Origin: Curtobacterium sp. MCSS17_007
GTDB lineage: Bacteria; Actinomycetota; Actinomycetes; Actinomycetales; Microbacteriaceae
NCBI RefSeq assembly: GCF_003234175.2
Contig: NZ_CP126257.1
Span: 3,224,001 to 3,288,000, forward strand
Length of the DNA: 64,000 bases
Reading direction: 5' to 3'
Each line of letters begins with the position of its first letter. The first letter of the stretch is position 1. The notes beneath the pieces are model-generated. The model saw only the letters and a list, made by a program, of their open reading frames with translations. It had not been told where the DNA came from and made no database searches. Shown one piece after another: positions 10,110-19,386 of the stretch. A program made the translations under genes and the position numbers.

Positions 10110-11174
10110 ATGACGACGACACACGACACCGACCAGCAGCAGCCGGAGACCCCGGTCGTGCACCTGTCCCGTCGCGCGGCCCTCGAGGCCGAACGCGCCG
10201 CGGCCGGGAAGCCGGCCCGCCGCTCCCGCGCTCCCCGTCCCTCCCGCTCGGACGCGGTCCTCCCGGCCGCCGCCGCCTCCCCCGCTCCTGAGCACGCGGC
10301 GACGCAGGCTCCCGCGCCGCACACCGTCCCCGTCACCGCGCGGGGTGGTCGACGCGCGACCCAGGCCCGTGCCACCACGGAGCACGTCGACGCCCGGATC
10401 ACCCGGGTCGTCCGTCGCCCGAGTGCCGCGCTGCCGGCCGCCGCGGCACCGTCGGCACGTGGTGCTCGTCCGGCCCGGTCGCACCGCGCCAGCCGCATCA
10501 CGCTGACCAGCGCAGTGGCGGCGCTCGCCATGTTCGCCGCCTCGGCGATGCCCGCGCACGCCAGCGCCGGCACCTCGCTCGCGACGTCCACGCTCGCGCC
10601 GCAGGTCCGCACCCAGGACTACGCGGTCACCCAGGCCGTCACGGCGGCCGCCCTCGACCGCGACGACTTCACGGTCGGCGGCGGGCAGCAGGTCGTCGTC
10701 GCCGGTGACGGTGGCGCCGAGGGCGCGGTGTCGTACGGCGGCGAGGTCCGCTCGCCGTTCCCGGGCCCCGTGCGCATGAGCTCCGGCTTCGGGTACCGCT
10801 CCGCTCCGTGCGGCGCGTGCTCCTCGCTCCACCAGGGCCTCGACTTCAACCCGGGCATGGGCGCGCCGATCGGTGCCGTCGCTGCGGGCAAGGTCCGGGT
10901 CTCCGGCACGTACTTCTCGTACGGCACGACCGTGATCATCGACCACGTGATCGAGGGCCGCCGGGTCTCGACCCTCTACGGGCACATGATCCCCGGATCG
11001 TCGCCGCTGCGGGCCGGTGACACCGTCGAGGCCGGCCAGTTCATCGGCAGCGTCGGGTCCTCCGGGGTCTCGACGGGTGCGCACCTGCACCTCGAGGTCC
11101 TCATGGACGGCGTGACCCCGATCGACCCCGAGGCCTGGCTCGAGGCCCGGATCGGCCGCTCGCTCACGATCTGA
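10110..11174 (+). CDS. Secreted or membrane-anchored M23 metallopeptidase
   Basis: A 354-aa cell-wall endopeptidase. The N-terminus (1-120) is long, Ala/Pro/Arg-rich and cytoplasmic, with LSRRAALEAERAA. A single hydrophobic segment (about 131-155, ending AMPAHASA) exports it. The C-terminal lysostaphin-type domain has the zinc ligands in HQGLDF and HLHLEV and the GFGYRSAPCGACSS entry motif. A close architectural paralogue lies near 56 kb on the other strand. It probably trims peptidoglycan cross-links. Confidence 0.88.
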   Translation: MTTTHDTDQQQPETPVVHLSRRAALEAERAAAGKPARRSRAPRPSRSDAVLPAAAASPAPEHAATQAPAPHTVPVTARGGRRATQARATTEHVDARITRVVRRPSAALPAAAAPSARGARPARSHRASRITLTSAVAALAMFAASAMPAHASAGTSLATSTLAPQVRTQDYAVTQAVTAAALDRDDFTVGGGQQVVVAGDGGAEGAVSYGGEVRSPFPGPVRMSSGFGYRSAPCGACSSLHQGLDFNPGMGAPIGAVAAGKVRVSGTYFSYGTTVIIDHVIEGRRVSTLYGHMIPGSSPLRAGDTVEAGQFIGSVGSSGVSTGAHLHLEVLMDGVTPIDPEAWLEARIGRSLTI

Positions 11175-11346
11175 TCCGAGCACCCAGCGGGTGTCGGCGC
11201 CACTGACGCCCCGTACCGCGGGCCCCGGCCCACAGCACCTGTGCAGCACGGCTGCGGCGGCGTCCCAGCGAACCTGTGCAGGATCACAGCATGGACGATC
11301 ACCACAGACCGCCCGCCCGTCGTCGATCCCCGGCTGTGTCCCGCTG

Positions 11347-12657
11347 ATGGACGCCGACACCTGGATCGCCTTCGGGCTCGTCATCCTCTTCGTGCTGGTC
11401 GGCGGTGTCTTCGCTGCCGCCGAGATCGCCCTCGTCTCGCTCCGCGAGTCCCAGCTGCAGCAGCTCGAACGTCGCGGGTCCCGCGGCGCCCGGGTCGCGG
11501 CGCTCGGCCGTGACCCGAACCGCTTCCTCTCCGCCGTGCAGATCGGCGTCACGGTCGCCGGGTTCTTCTCGGCGGCCTACGGCGCCTCGTCGATCGCACC
11601 CGACATCGCCCCGCTGCTCACGGGCACGGGACTCGACCAGGGTGCCGCCGAGGCGGTCGCGCTCGTGCTCATGACCCTCGTCATCGCCTACCTGTCGCTC
11701 GTCTTCGGTGAACTCGTGCCGAAGCGGCTCGCCCTGCAGCGCGCCGAGGGCTTCTCGATGGCCGTCGCACCGACGCTCGACCGCTTCGCGACGCTCATGC
11801 GCCCGGTGATCTGGGTGCTCTCGAGAACCACGGACGCCGTCGTGCGCCTGCTCGGTGGGGATCCGGACGCCCGCAGTGCGTCGATGAGCACCGAGGAGCT
11901 CCGCGGCTTGGTCGACGAGCACGACGGCATCGACGCCCAGGGCCGTCGGATCGCCCGGAGCGCCCTCGACGCCGGCGACCGGATCCTCCGCGAATCGATG
12001 CGCCCCTGGTACGACGTCGCCACCATCGACGCGTCGCTGTCCATCGCCGACGCGACCGACCACGCCATCGACGAGGGCCACACCCGGTACCTCGTGACCG
12101 GGGGCTCGCGCGACGACGTCGCCGGCTTCGTGCACCTGCGCGACCTGCTCCGGCCGACCGATCCGACCGCCGCCGTGTCGACCCTGGTCCGCCCGGTGCT
12201 CGCGCTGCCGGAGACGAAGTCGCTGTCGAGCGCCATCGCCGACATGCGCAACGACGGCCACCAGATCGCGCTCGTCGTCGATGAGTACGGCGGCAGCGCC
12301 GGCATGGTCACGCTCGAGGCGCTGCTCGAGGACCTGGTCGGCCGCATCCGCGACGAGTGGGACACAGCCGAGTACGACGCGTCCGCGGCCCGGTCCGACG
12401 GCATCGACGGTGCGACCGTGCTCGAGGACCTCGCCGCCGACGGCGGCCCGCAGCTGCCGGACGGCGACTACGAGACCGTCGGTGGGCTCGTGCAGGTGCA
12501 CCTCGACCGGGTGCCGGAGATCGGCGACGTCGTCGACGTCCGTGCGCACCGGCTCGAGGTCACCGCGATGGACGGGCACCGCGTCGCGCGGGTGCGGATC
12601 ACCGCGCAACCGACGTCGGCTGCCGAGCCCGCAGAGACCGCCCCGCCCGTCTCCTAG
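11347..12657 (+). CDS. DUF21/CNNM-type transporter with CBS pair and CorC domain
   Basis: A 436-aa membrane protein of the so-called hemolysin C / CNNM family. Residues 1-190 form the DUF21 membrane domain (ALVSLRESQLQQLE, FLSAVQIGVTVAGFFSAAYGA, GELVPKRLALQRAE). Two CBS motifs follow (MRPWYDVATIDA..., ALVVDEYGGSAGMVTLE), then the CorC_HlyC domain (ETVGGLVQVHLDRVPEIGDVV). Family members are implicated in Mg/Co efflux. It lies about 170 nt after the M23 peptidase gene, same strand. One palindrome copy follows its stop. Confidence 0.92.
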   Translation: MDADTWIAFGLVILFVLVGGVFAAAEIALVSLRESQLQQLERRGSRGARVAALGRDPNRFLSAVQIGVTVAGFFSAAYGASSIAPDIAPLLTGTGLDQGAAEAVALVLMTLVIAYLSLVFGELVPKRLALQRAEGFSMAVAPTLDRFATLMRPVIWVLSRTTDAVVRLLGGDPDARSASMSTEELRGLVDEHDGIDAQGRRIARSALDAGDRILRESMRPWYDVATIDASLSIADATDHAIDEGHTRYLVTGGSRDDVAGFVHLRDLLRPTDPTAAVSTLVRPVLALPETKSLSSAIADMRNDGHQIALVVDEYGGSAGMVTLEALLEDLVGRIRDEWDTAEYDASAARSDGIDGATVLEDLAADGGPQLPDGDYETVGGLVQVHLDRVPEIGDVVDVRAHRLEVTAMDGHRVARVRITAQPTSAAEPAETAPPVS

Positions 12658-12670
12658 CCGCGTCCCCACC

Positions 12671-12712
12671 GGACGGGAGGCGTGGTGCCGGCCCGCACCG
12701 CGCCTCCCGTCC
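12671..12712. repeat. Dispersed palindrome, copy 2
   Basis: Eighteen-nt arms with one G-T mismatch around CGGCCC. It starts 13 nt after the DUF21 gene's stop and separates it from the next gene on the same strand. Confidence 0.85.
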
Positions 12713-12895
12713 GTCGCCAGTTCCGCAGTGCCCGCCGGTCCCGCCTGTCCCGCAGTGCGAGACGCCCCGCGATCCTCGAGACGCCGCCGGTTCCGGCGGC
12801 GCCTCGCTCCTCCGGCGGCGTCTCGCTCCCCCGGCGCTGTGGCGGGTACCGCGGGAGCCTGTCTCCGGACCGGTCGCGCGACGTACGCTCGTCGC

Positions 12896-13801
12896 ATGGG
12901 TATCGACGTGCGCAACGAGATCCGTGACTTCCTGTCCTCCCGACGGGCACGGCTCACCCCCGACGAGGTCGGGATGCCGTCGTTCGGCGGTGGTGTGCGT
13001 CGGGTGCCCGGGCTGCGTCGGCACGAGGTCGCGATGCTCGCCGGCGTCAGCGTCGACTACTACACGCGGCTCGAGCGCGGTTCGCTCAAGGGCGTCTCGG
13101 ACAGCGTGCTCGAGGGTCTCGCCGGTGCCCTGCAGCTCGACGAGGACGAGCGGGTGCACCTGTTCGACCTCGCCCGCCTGGCCAACGCCGGCGTCAAGGT
13201 GATGCACCGGAACGTGCCGACGCGTGTCCGACCGGGCGTGCAGCGCCTGCTCGACGCGATCACCGGCGCGCCCGCCTGGGTGCGGAACGAGCGCGGCGAC
13301 GTCGTCGCGACGAACGAGCTCGGCCGGGCACTGTACGCGCCGATGTTCGCGGGCCCGGGGCGCCCGGTGAACACCGCACGCTTCACGTTCCTCGACCCGG
13401 CCGCGCGCGAGTTCTTCCCGGACTGGTCCACCACCGCGCGCGAGGCGGTCGCCGTCCTGCGCGCAGCGGCCGTCGCGAACCCGTGCGAGCCGGGCCTGGT
13501 GACCCTGGTCGGCGAGCTCTCGACCCGGAGCGAGGAGTTCCGCGGCTGGTGGGCTGCGCACGACGTGCGGATGCACCGCCGCGGCGGCAAGCGCATCGCA
13601 CACCCGATCGTCGGCGAGCTGCAGCTCGACTTCGAGGCGCTCGAGCTCGTCGCCGACCCGGGCCTGACGATGTTCACGTACTCGGCGGAGCCGGGCAGCG
13701 AGTCCGAGCGGTCACTGGCGCTCCTCGGCACCTGGGCCGCGACGGAACGGTCTGAGCGGCTCGCCGCGGTGCGCGCGGGCGAGGCCGAGCAGGACGACTG
13801 A
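12896..13801 (+). CDS. XRE-family regulator with MmyB-like ligand-binding domain
   Basis: A 301-aa regulator. The N-terminal HTH reads GLRRHEVAMLAGVSVDYYTRLERG. The rest is the MmyB-like domain, seen as WVRNERGDVVATNELGRALYAPM, ...RFTFLDPAAREFFPDW..., and GELSTRSEEFRGWWAAHDVR. Such proteins normally repress a neighbouring oxidoreductase gene. None is adjacent here, so its target is unclear. The ATG is at the leaderless distance from TACGCT. A paralogue is next to an SDR gene at 53.5 kb. Confidence 0.9.
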   Translation: MGIDVRNEIRDFLSSRRARLTPDEVGMPSFGGGVRRVPGLRRHEVAMLAGVSVDYYTRLERGSLKGVSDSVLEGLAGALQLDEDERVHLFDLARLANAGVKVMHRNVPTRVRPGVQRLLDAITGAPAWVRNERGDVVATNELGRALYAPMFAGPGRPVNTARFTFLDPAAREFFPDWSTTAREAVAVLRAAAVANPCEPGLVTLVGELSTRSEEFRGWWAAHDVRMHRRGGKRIAHPIVGELQLDFEALELVADPGLTMFTYSAEPGSESERSLALLGTWAATERSERLAAVRAGEAEQDD

Positions 13802-13819
13802 GCGCCGGGCGGGTCGCTG

Positions 13820-14071
13820 TCAGGAGGCGGACGGACCCGAGGGACGACCCGAGGCGGCCGTGTCATCGGTGCCGTCGTCGTCGCTCCCGAGCGTGTCGAC
13901 CAGCGAGTCGACGCGGAGCCGGTCGATGCGCAGCTCCTTCTCGGTCGCGGTCAGCCGCAGCACCCGGACCGCGGCGAAGACGAGCACGATGAGCGCGACG
14001 ACGAGCACGAGCAGCAGCACGACCACCGCCAGGTAGACGAGGCTGACGACGGCGAATCCCCCGGAGAGCAT
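13820..14071 (-). CDS. Small single-pass membrane protein
   Basis: An 83-aa protein with one long hydrophobic helix (about 5-35, Val/Leu-rich), then a charged segment (TATEKELRIDRLRVDSLVD) that could form a short coiled coil, and an acidic Ser/Asp tail. Function unknown. The ATG is exactly 6 nt after TAGCGT. Its start is 38 nt from the divergent gene's start, so the two -10 boxes share one short promoter region. Confidence 0.7.
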   Translation of the reverse strand: MLSGGFAVVSLVYLAVVVLLLVLVVALIVLVFAAVRVLRLTATEKELRIDRLRVDSLVDTLGSDDDGTDDTAASGRPSGPSAS

Positions 14072-14109
14072 GCGACGACGCTAGCAGGGAGCGTCCGTAG
14101 GGTGGGGCG

Positions 14110-14754
14110 GTGACGAGGATGCCGGTGGACGAGGACACCGCGGCGCTCCTGCGGCGACACCGCCGTGCCGAGCCGTCCTTCCTCCGTGCGGTCGCGAAGG
14201 CCCTCGGCAGTGCGCCGACCGTGCGGGAGCTCCGGTCGGGCCCGGTCTCGTACGTCCCCGGGGACCGGCAGCCGGTCGGCGACGGCACCGCGGACGCGAC
14301 GCTGCTGACGTTCCCGACGACCGCGGCGCTCGAGCGTGCCCCGGTGCCCGAGGACGGCTGGTCGGTCGTGCTCGGTCGCGACCCGGACCGCCTCCGCGCC
14401 GGCTGGCTCGCCGAGTACGCGCCCGAGGTGGTCGCCGCCGAGGCCGACACGCTGCCCGCGGTCGAGCAGCTCGCGGCGCTCGTCGGTCCGTCCGCCGAGG
14501 TCGTGCGCCTGCCGGTGCCCTTCACCTGCGTGGACGGCTTCGGGGAGGGCTACTACGCGCGACCGGAACGGCTGCTCGACGCCGACGTCCGCGCCGCCGA
14601 TCCCGCCTGGCGCCTGGTCGACGACCTGACCGCCCGCCGCTCGGTCGCCGCCCTGCGCAACGCGCTCGCATCGGGCGAGTGGGACGCCCGGTTCGGGACG
14701 CTCCGTCGGCAGCCGATGCTCGACGGGTCGGTCGTCCTCCTGCACCGGCCCTGA
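14110..14754 (+). CDS. Methyltransferase-like protein without a visible SAM-binding motif
   Basis: A 214-aa protein. The C-terminal third (PFTCVDGFGEGYYARPE, then DVRAADPAWRLV and ASGEWDARFG) strongly resembles the end of actinobacterial class-I SAM methyltransferases. The N-terminal part has no DxGxGxG-like glycine loop, and the protein is shorter than those enzymes. It may be a reduced or non-catalytic relative. The GTG start lies 6 nt after TAGGGT and an in-frame ATG three codons later is possible. It faces the small membrane protein gene divergently. Confidence 0.6.
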   Translation: MTRMPVDEDTAALLRRHRRAEPSFLRAVAKALGSAPTVRELRSGPVSYVPGDRQPVGDGTADATLLTFPTTAALERAPVPEDGWSVVLGRDPDRLRAGWLAEYAPEVVAAEADTLPAVEQLAALVGPSAEVVRLPVPFTCVDGFGEGYYARPERLLDADVRAADPAWRLVDDLTARRSVAALRNALASGEWDARFGTLRRQPMLDGSVVLLHRP

Positions 14755-14806
14755 CCCCGACCACGCTCGACACGCCCGGCTTGACACGCAGTCGTAGGCT
14801 GGAGCC

Positions 14807-14857
14807 GTGAGTCAGCAGGAGGTGGTCGGCGCACAGAGCGCCGGCATCAGGGCGTGA
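14807..14857 (+). CDS. Possible 16-aa leader peptide upstream of the FusB-like gene
   Basis: A GTG lies exactly 6 nt after the -10-like TAGGCT (14795-14800), the leaderless spacing used by many genes here. It opens a short reading frame, MSQQEVVGAQSAGIRA, followed by a GC hairpin and then the FusB-like gene 107 nt downstream. The layout resembles translation-attenuation leaders of resistance genes. Codon evidence is too short to prove it is translated. Confidence 0.35.
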   Translation: MSQQEVVGAQSAGIRA

Positions 14858-14864
14858 CGCCCCC

Positions 14865-14886
14865 GGCTGTGCCGTCCGGCACGGCC
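14865..14886 (+). promoter_or_regulatory. Hairpin in the leader of the FusB-like gene
   Basis: GGCTGTGCCG and CGGCACGGCC pair (one G-T) around a minimal loop, 8 nt after the stop of the short leader frame. It could be an attenuator or simply a stable leader stem. Confidence 0.35.
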
Positions 14887-14964
14887 GCGTTCGTCGAACC
14901 CTGACCACACCTCCGCCCGTGCGGCGCGTCCCCGCGCCCGGGCCCTGTCGAGAGCGACCACACC

Positions 14965-15447
14965 GTGCTGCCCATCAGCGAGAAGACCATCCGTTCGTCC
15001 TTCGTCAACGCCTCCCGCAAGGAGGTCGCGGACCTGACGCTGCCCACCGACCTCGAGACGCTCGACTGGGAGTCGCTCGACTTCCTCGGGTGGCGCGACC
15101 CGAAGACCCCCCGCCGCGCGTACGCCGTCGTCCCGACGCTCGAGGGCGACCTCGTCGGCATCCTGTTCCGGCAGGCCGAGGCGTCGCCGCGTGCACGGGC
15201 GCAGTGCTCGTGGTGCCAGGACGTCACGCTGCCGAACGACGTCGTCTTCTACTCGGCGAAGCGCTCGGGCAAGGCTGGTCGGAACGGCAACACCGTCGGC
15301 ACGCTCGTGTGCCAGGACTTCCAGTGCTCGCGGAACGTCCGGCGGCCGGTGCCACCGGCGTACGAGGGACACGACGTCGAGGCCGCCCGGACCCGGCGGA
15401 TCGAGGACCTGCAGCTGCGCGCGGCCTCGTTCGCCGCCGAGCTCTGA
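14965..15447 (+). CDS. FusB/FBP-type elongation-factor-G-binding protein
   Basis: A 160-aa protein with the FBP C-terminal treble-clef zinc finger: CSWC near 79-82 and CQDFQC near 117-122 supply four cysteines. The N-terminal stretch (ISEKTIRSSFVNASRKEVADL) starts the FusB fold. Characterised FusB proteins bind EF-G and free ribosomes stalled by fusidic acid; actinobacterial homologues are widespread and their role is less clear. The GTG start lacks a strong ribosome site, which fits control through the upstream short frame and hairpin. Confidence 0.8.
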   Translation: MLPISEKTIRSSFVNASRKEVADLTLPTDLETLDWESLDFLGWRDPKTPRRAYAVVPTLEGDLVGILFRQAEASPRARAQCSWCQDVTLPNDVVFYSAKRSGKAGRNGNTVGTLVCQDFQCSRNVRRPVPPAYEGHDVEAARTRRIEDLQLRAASFAAEL

Positions 15448-15492
15448 GGCGCGGAAACGCCGGCGTAACGCGCGGTCCCTAGGGTGTGGCGG

Positions 15493-16290
15493 GTGGACCT
15501 CCGCGACTTCGACTCCGCCCCTGCCGACGACGCCCGCCGCACCGCCCTGCACTGGGCAGCGGTGCCCGCGTGGGCCGACGCCCTGGTGGCCGCCCGGCCG
15601 TTCCGCACCGTGCCGGCACTGATCGCGGCAGCGACCGAGGCCGCGGCGGGGTGGACCGCCGCGGACCTCGACACCGCCCTCGCCGAGCACCCCCGCATCG
15701 GCGAGCGCACCACCGAGGCGTCGTCGGCCCGCGAGCAGGGGGCGATGGCGACCGCCGAGGACGGGGTCGCGGCGGCGATCGCCCGCGGGAACGCCGCCTA
15801 CGAGGAGCGGTTCGGCCGCGTGTTCCTCGTGCGCGCAGCCGGGCGGACGCCCGAGGAGCTGCTCACCGAGCTCGAACGGCGGCTCGCGGGCGACCCGGAC
15901 GCAGAGGTCGCCGAGGCCACCGCTGCCCTGGCCGACATCGCCGTGCACCGGATCCGTGCCACGTTGAGCGTCCCGCACCTCACCACGCACGTGCTCGACG
16001 CCCGTACCGGGACCCCCGCGGCCGGCGTCGCGGTGACCCTGCGGACCCCCGACGGCGAGGTCCTGGCCACGGGGGAGACGGACGCGGACGGCCGTGCCGG
16101 GCTCGGTCCCGACGTGCTGCCCCGCGGTGACCTGGAGCTCCGGTTCGACACCGGAGCCCACCACCGGGCGGCCGGCGTGCCGACGTTCCACCCGTACGTC
16201 GTCGTGGCGTTCACGGTGACCGGGACCGAGCACCTGCACGTGCCGCTGCTGCTCAGCCCCTTCGCCCACAGCACCTACCGCGGCAGCTGA
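15493..16290 (+). CDS. Fused OHCU decarboxylase / 5-hydroxyisourate hydrolase
   Basis: A 265-aa bifunctional enzyme that completes the conversion of urate oxidation product to S-allantoin. Residues 1-160 are the OHCU decarboxylase domain with the catalytic HPRIGE and the EQG that follows. Residues about 165-265 are the transthyretin-like HIU hydrolase, with LTTHVLDARTGTPA and the diagnostic C-terminal YRGS. I chose the GTG 7 nt after TAGGGT (leaderless); a GTG three codons earlier is also in frame. It converges with a purine permease gene. No urate oxidase is in the window. Confidence 0.92.
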   Translation: MDLRDFDSAPADDARRTALHWAAVPAWADALVAARPFRTVPALIAAATEAAAGWTAADLDTALAEHPRIGERTTEASSAREQGAMATAEDGVAAAIARGNAAYEERFGRVFLVRAAGRTPEELLTELERRLAGDPDAEVAEATAALADIAVHRIRATLSVPHLTTHVLDARTGTPAAGVAVTLRTPDGEVLATGETDADGRAGLGPDVLPRGDLELRFDTGAHHRAAGVPTFHPYVVVAFTVTGTEHLHVPLLLSPFAHSTYRGS

Positions 16291-16291
16291 C

Positions 16292-16313
16292 CGCCCGGCC
16301 GCGCGGCCGGGCG
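16292..16313. terminator. Bidirectional hairpin between convergent purine genes
   Basis: Arms CGCCCGGCCG and CGGCCGGGCG form a 10-bp stem immediately after the hydrolase stop and 20 nt before the permease stop. No U-tract on either side. Confidence 0.5.
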
Positions 16314-16332
16314 CGACCGGCGCAGCCGCGCG

Positions 16333-17736
16333 TCAGGACCGGCCGTCGGGCACCGTGGCGACCGGGGCCGTCGAGCGCACCGCGTCGTACGAGCCCGCCA
16401 CGGGGTCGGCACCGTACCGCTCCCGCAGGCCACGTGACCCGAGCAGCAGGTTGAGCAGGATCGCCGCGACCGCCCCGGACGAGATGCCCGAGTCGAACAC
16501 GAGCGTGAACCACGTCGGGAACGCCCCGTAGATCTCGGGTGCCACGGTGGGCAGCAGGGCGATCGCGAGCGGGATCGCCACGACGAGGACGTTCCGGTTG
16601 TCGAACCGCACCTTCGACAGCGTCCGGATGCCGCTCGCCGCGACCATGCCGAACAGCGCCACGCCGGCACCGCCGAGCACCGCGTGCGGCACCGCCTCGA
16701 CGACGGCCGCGACCTTCGGCACGAGGCCGAGCACGACGAGGATGCCGCCCGCGGCCGTCGCGACGTACCGGGAACGCACACCGGTGAGCGCCACCAGCCC
16801 GACGTTCTGCGCGAACGCCGTGTACGGGAAGGTGTTGAACACCCCGCCGACGACGGTGCCGAGTCCGTCGGCCCGCAGTCCGTCCGCGAGGGTCCGCTTC
16901 GACACCGGACGGTCGACGACCTCACCGACCGCCACCATGTCGCCCGTGGTCTCGGTCATGATGACCAGCCCGACGACGAGCATCGACACGATCGAGGCGA
17001 GGTCGAACGTCGGCAGGCCGAAGTGGAACGGCGTGACGACCGCGAACCAGGCGGCGTCGCCGATGCCGGAGCCGTCGACCATCCCGGGGACGAACAGCGC
17101 CGCCACGGTGCCGAGCGCGAGCCCGAGCAGCACCGACACCCGCGCGAGTCCACGCGGCGCGAAGCGCTCGACGAGCACGATCGCCAGCAGCACCCCGGCT
17201 GCGAAGGCGACGTCGAGCGGATCGGCAGCGCCGTCCTTCCCACCGTCGGTGATCCAGCCGGCGGCGACGCTCGTGAGCGAGACGCCGATGATGAGGATCA
17301 CGGTGCCCGTGACGATCGGCGGGAACAGCCGGACGAGGTGCGAGAACCACGGGGCGACGAGCACCATGAACACCCCGCAGGCGATCGTCGCCCCGTAGAC
17401 CGCCGTGATGCCGTGCGCCGAGCCGATCGCGATCATCGGACCGACGGCGGCGAAGGTCACGCCCTGCACGAGCGGCAGCCGGACCCCGAACCGCCAGAAG
17501 CCGACCGACTGCACGATCGTGGCCAGTCCGGCGACGAACAGGTCGGCGCTGATGAGGAACGCCAGGTCTGCGCGGTCGAACCCGAGTGCCCCGCCGACGA
17601 TGAGCGGCACGGCGACGGCACCCGCGTACATCGCCAGGACGTGCTGCAGGCCGAGCGGCAGCAGCCTGGCGAGCGGTGGGACGGTGTCCACCCCGTCCGG
17701 TCCGGTGGTGGTCCGTGGTGTCCTCGTGCTGGTCAT
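16333..17736 (-). CDS. NCS2-family uracil/xanthine/urate permease
   Basis: A 467-aa polytopic transporter with 12-14 helices. LPLGLQHVLAMYAGAVAVPLIVG at the N-terminus, VQGVTFAAVGPMIAIG and GVFNTFPYTAFAQNVGLV are NCS2 signatures, and the last is the segment that lines the purine site. Given the convergent HIU hydrolase/OHCU decarboxylase gene, urate or xanthine is the likely substrate. The ATG at MTSTRTPR has GGGGG 6-7 nt upstream. A longer GTG start nine codons earlier is possible. Confidence 0.9.
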   Translation of the reverse strand: MTSTRTPRTTTGPDGVDTVPPLARLLPLGLQHVLAMYAGAVAVPLIVGGALGFDRADLAFLISADLFVAGLATIVQSVGFWRFGVRLPLVQGVTFAAVGPMIAIGSAHGITAVYGATIACGVFMVLVAPWFSHLVRLFPPIVTGTVILIIGVSLTSVAAGWITDGGKDGAADPLDVAFAAGVLLAIVLVERFAPRGLARVSVLLGLALGTVAALFVPGMVDGSGIGDAAWFAVVTPFHFGLPTFDLASIVSMLVVGLVIMTETTGDMVAVGEVVDRPVSKRTLADGLRADGLGTVVGGVFNTFPYTAFAQNVGLVALTGVRSRYVATAAGGILVVLGLVPKVAAVVEAVPHAVLGGAGVALFGMVAASGIRTLSKVRFDNRNVLVVAIPLAIALLPTVAPEIYGAFPTWFTLVFDSGISSGAVAAILLNLLLGSRGLRERYGADPVAGSYDAVRSTAPVATVPDGRS

Positions 17737-17839
17737 GGGTGCCCCCGTCGCGTCGCCGGTCACGTGTCACCTCGACGCTAGGGAGCCCCTGTTTCCACCC
17801 CGTGACGAGCACGGGTCGCGCGCGTCACGCACCCCTGCC

Positions 17840-17857
17840 CCGGAACGCACGTTCCGG
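17840..17857. promoter_or_regulatory. Palindrome CCGGAACG-CA-CGTTCCGG upstream of the purine permease
   Basis: Eight-nt perfect arms with a 2-nt centre, about 104 nt before the permease start. It could be a regulator site for purine genes or part of the terminator zone of the aldo/keto reductase gene, which ends just beyond. Confidence 0.35.
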
Positions 17858-17878
17858 TGCGACCGCTGCCGCCGCGAC

Positions 17879-17920
17879 GGACGGGAGGCGCGGCGCCAGC
17901 TGGCACCGCGCCTCCCGTCC
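17879..17920. repeat. Dispersed palindrome, copy 3
   Basis: Nineteen-nt arms (GGACGGGAGGCGCGGCGCC type, one mismatch) around AGCT, starting 14 nt after the stop of the aldo/keto reductase gene. Confidence 0.88.
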
Positions 17921-17934
17921 GCCACCTGGTCGCG

Positions 17935-18921
<987 letters not shown>

Positions 18922-19017
18922 GCCTGCAGGTCTACTCCTGGCTGCCCCTCGTCAGGGAGGTACCGGCACGGCTACGCTGAGGGCACGGACAGCGTCCGCC
19001 GACGGAAGGGGAACGTC

Positions 19018-19251
19018 ATGACCGTGGTCTGGATCGTCATCGGGGTCGTCGTGGCCGTCGCCGCGCTGCTCGTCGTGCTCGAGGTGCAGAACGCCCGTCG
19101 CCGCCGGGCGATGGCGCACCTGGAACCCGTCGACCCGCGCGTCGGGGAGCGCGCGATGTCCGATGCTTCGGCAGCGCACGCCGTCACCGAGGGGCTCGCG
19201 AAGTCCGCCCACCCCGGCACGAGCGGAGCGGGCGGCGCGTTCCCGGGCTGA
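19018..19251 (+). CDS. Small single-pass membrane protein
   Basis: A 77-aa protein: one N-terminal helix (MTVVWIVIGVVVAVAALLVVL), a basic patch NARRRRAM and a polar tail ending AGGAFPG. Function unknown; it looks like a small inner-membrane protein with a cytoplasmic tail. GGAAGGGGA lies at ribosome-site distance and TACGCT further upstream can serve as -10, so this gene has a leader. It is divergent from the aldo/keto reductase gene. Confidence 0.7.
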   Translation: MTVVWIVIGVVVAVAALLVVLEVQNARRRRAMAHLEPVDPRVGERAMSDASAAHAVTEGLAKSAHPGTSGAGGAFPG

Positions 19252-19386
19252 CCGGATCCGAGCCGTCGTCCAGCGGCTCGCTCGGTTGGAGGGTCGGCTG
19301 CATGCTGTTGCACTCGGCACCGCGCGGACGGTGCGGTTCCTCCAACGCACTCGACCGCCCCGTCGGGACACTGGTGTGATCGGCTC

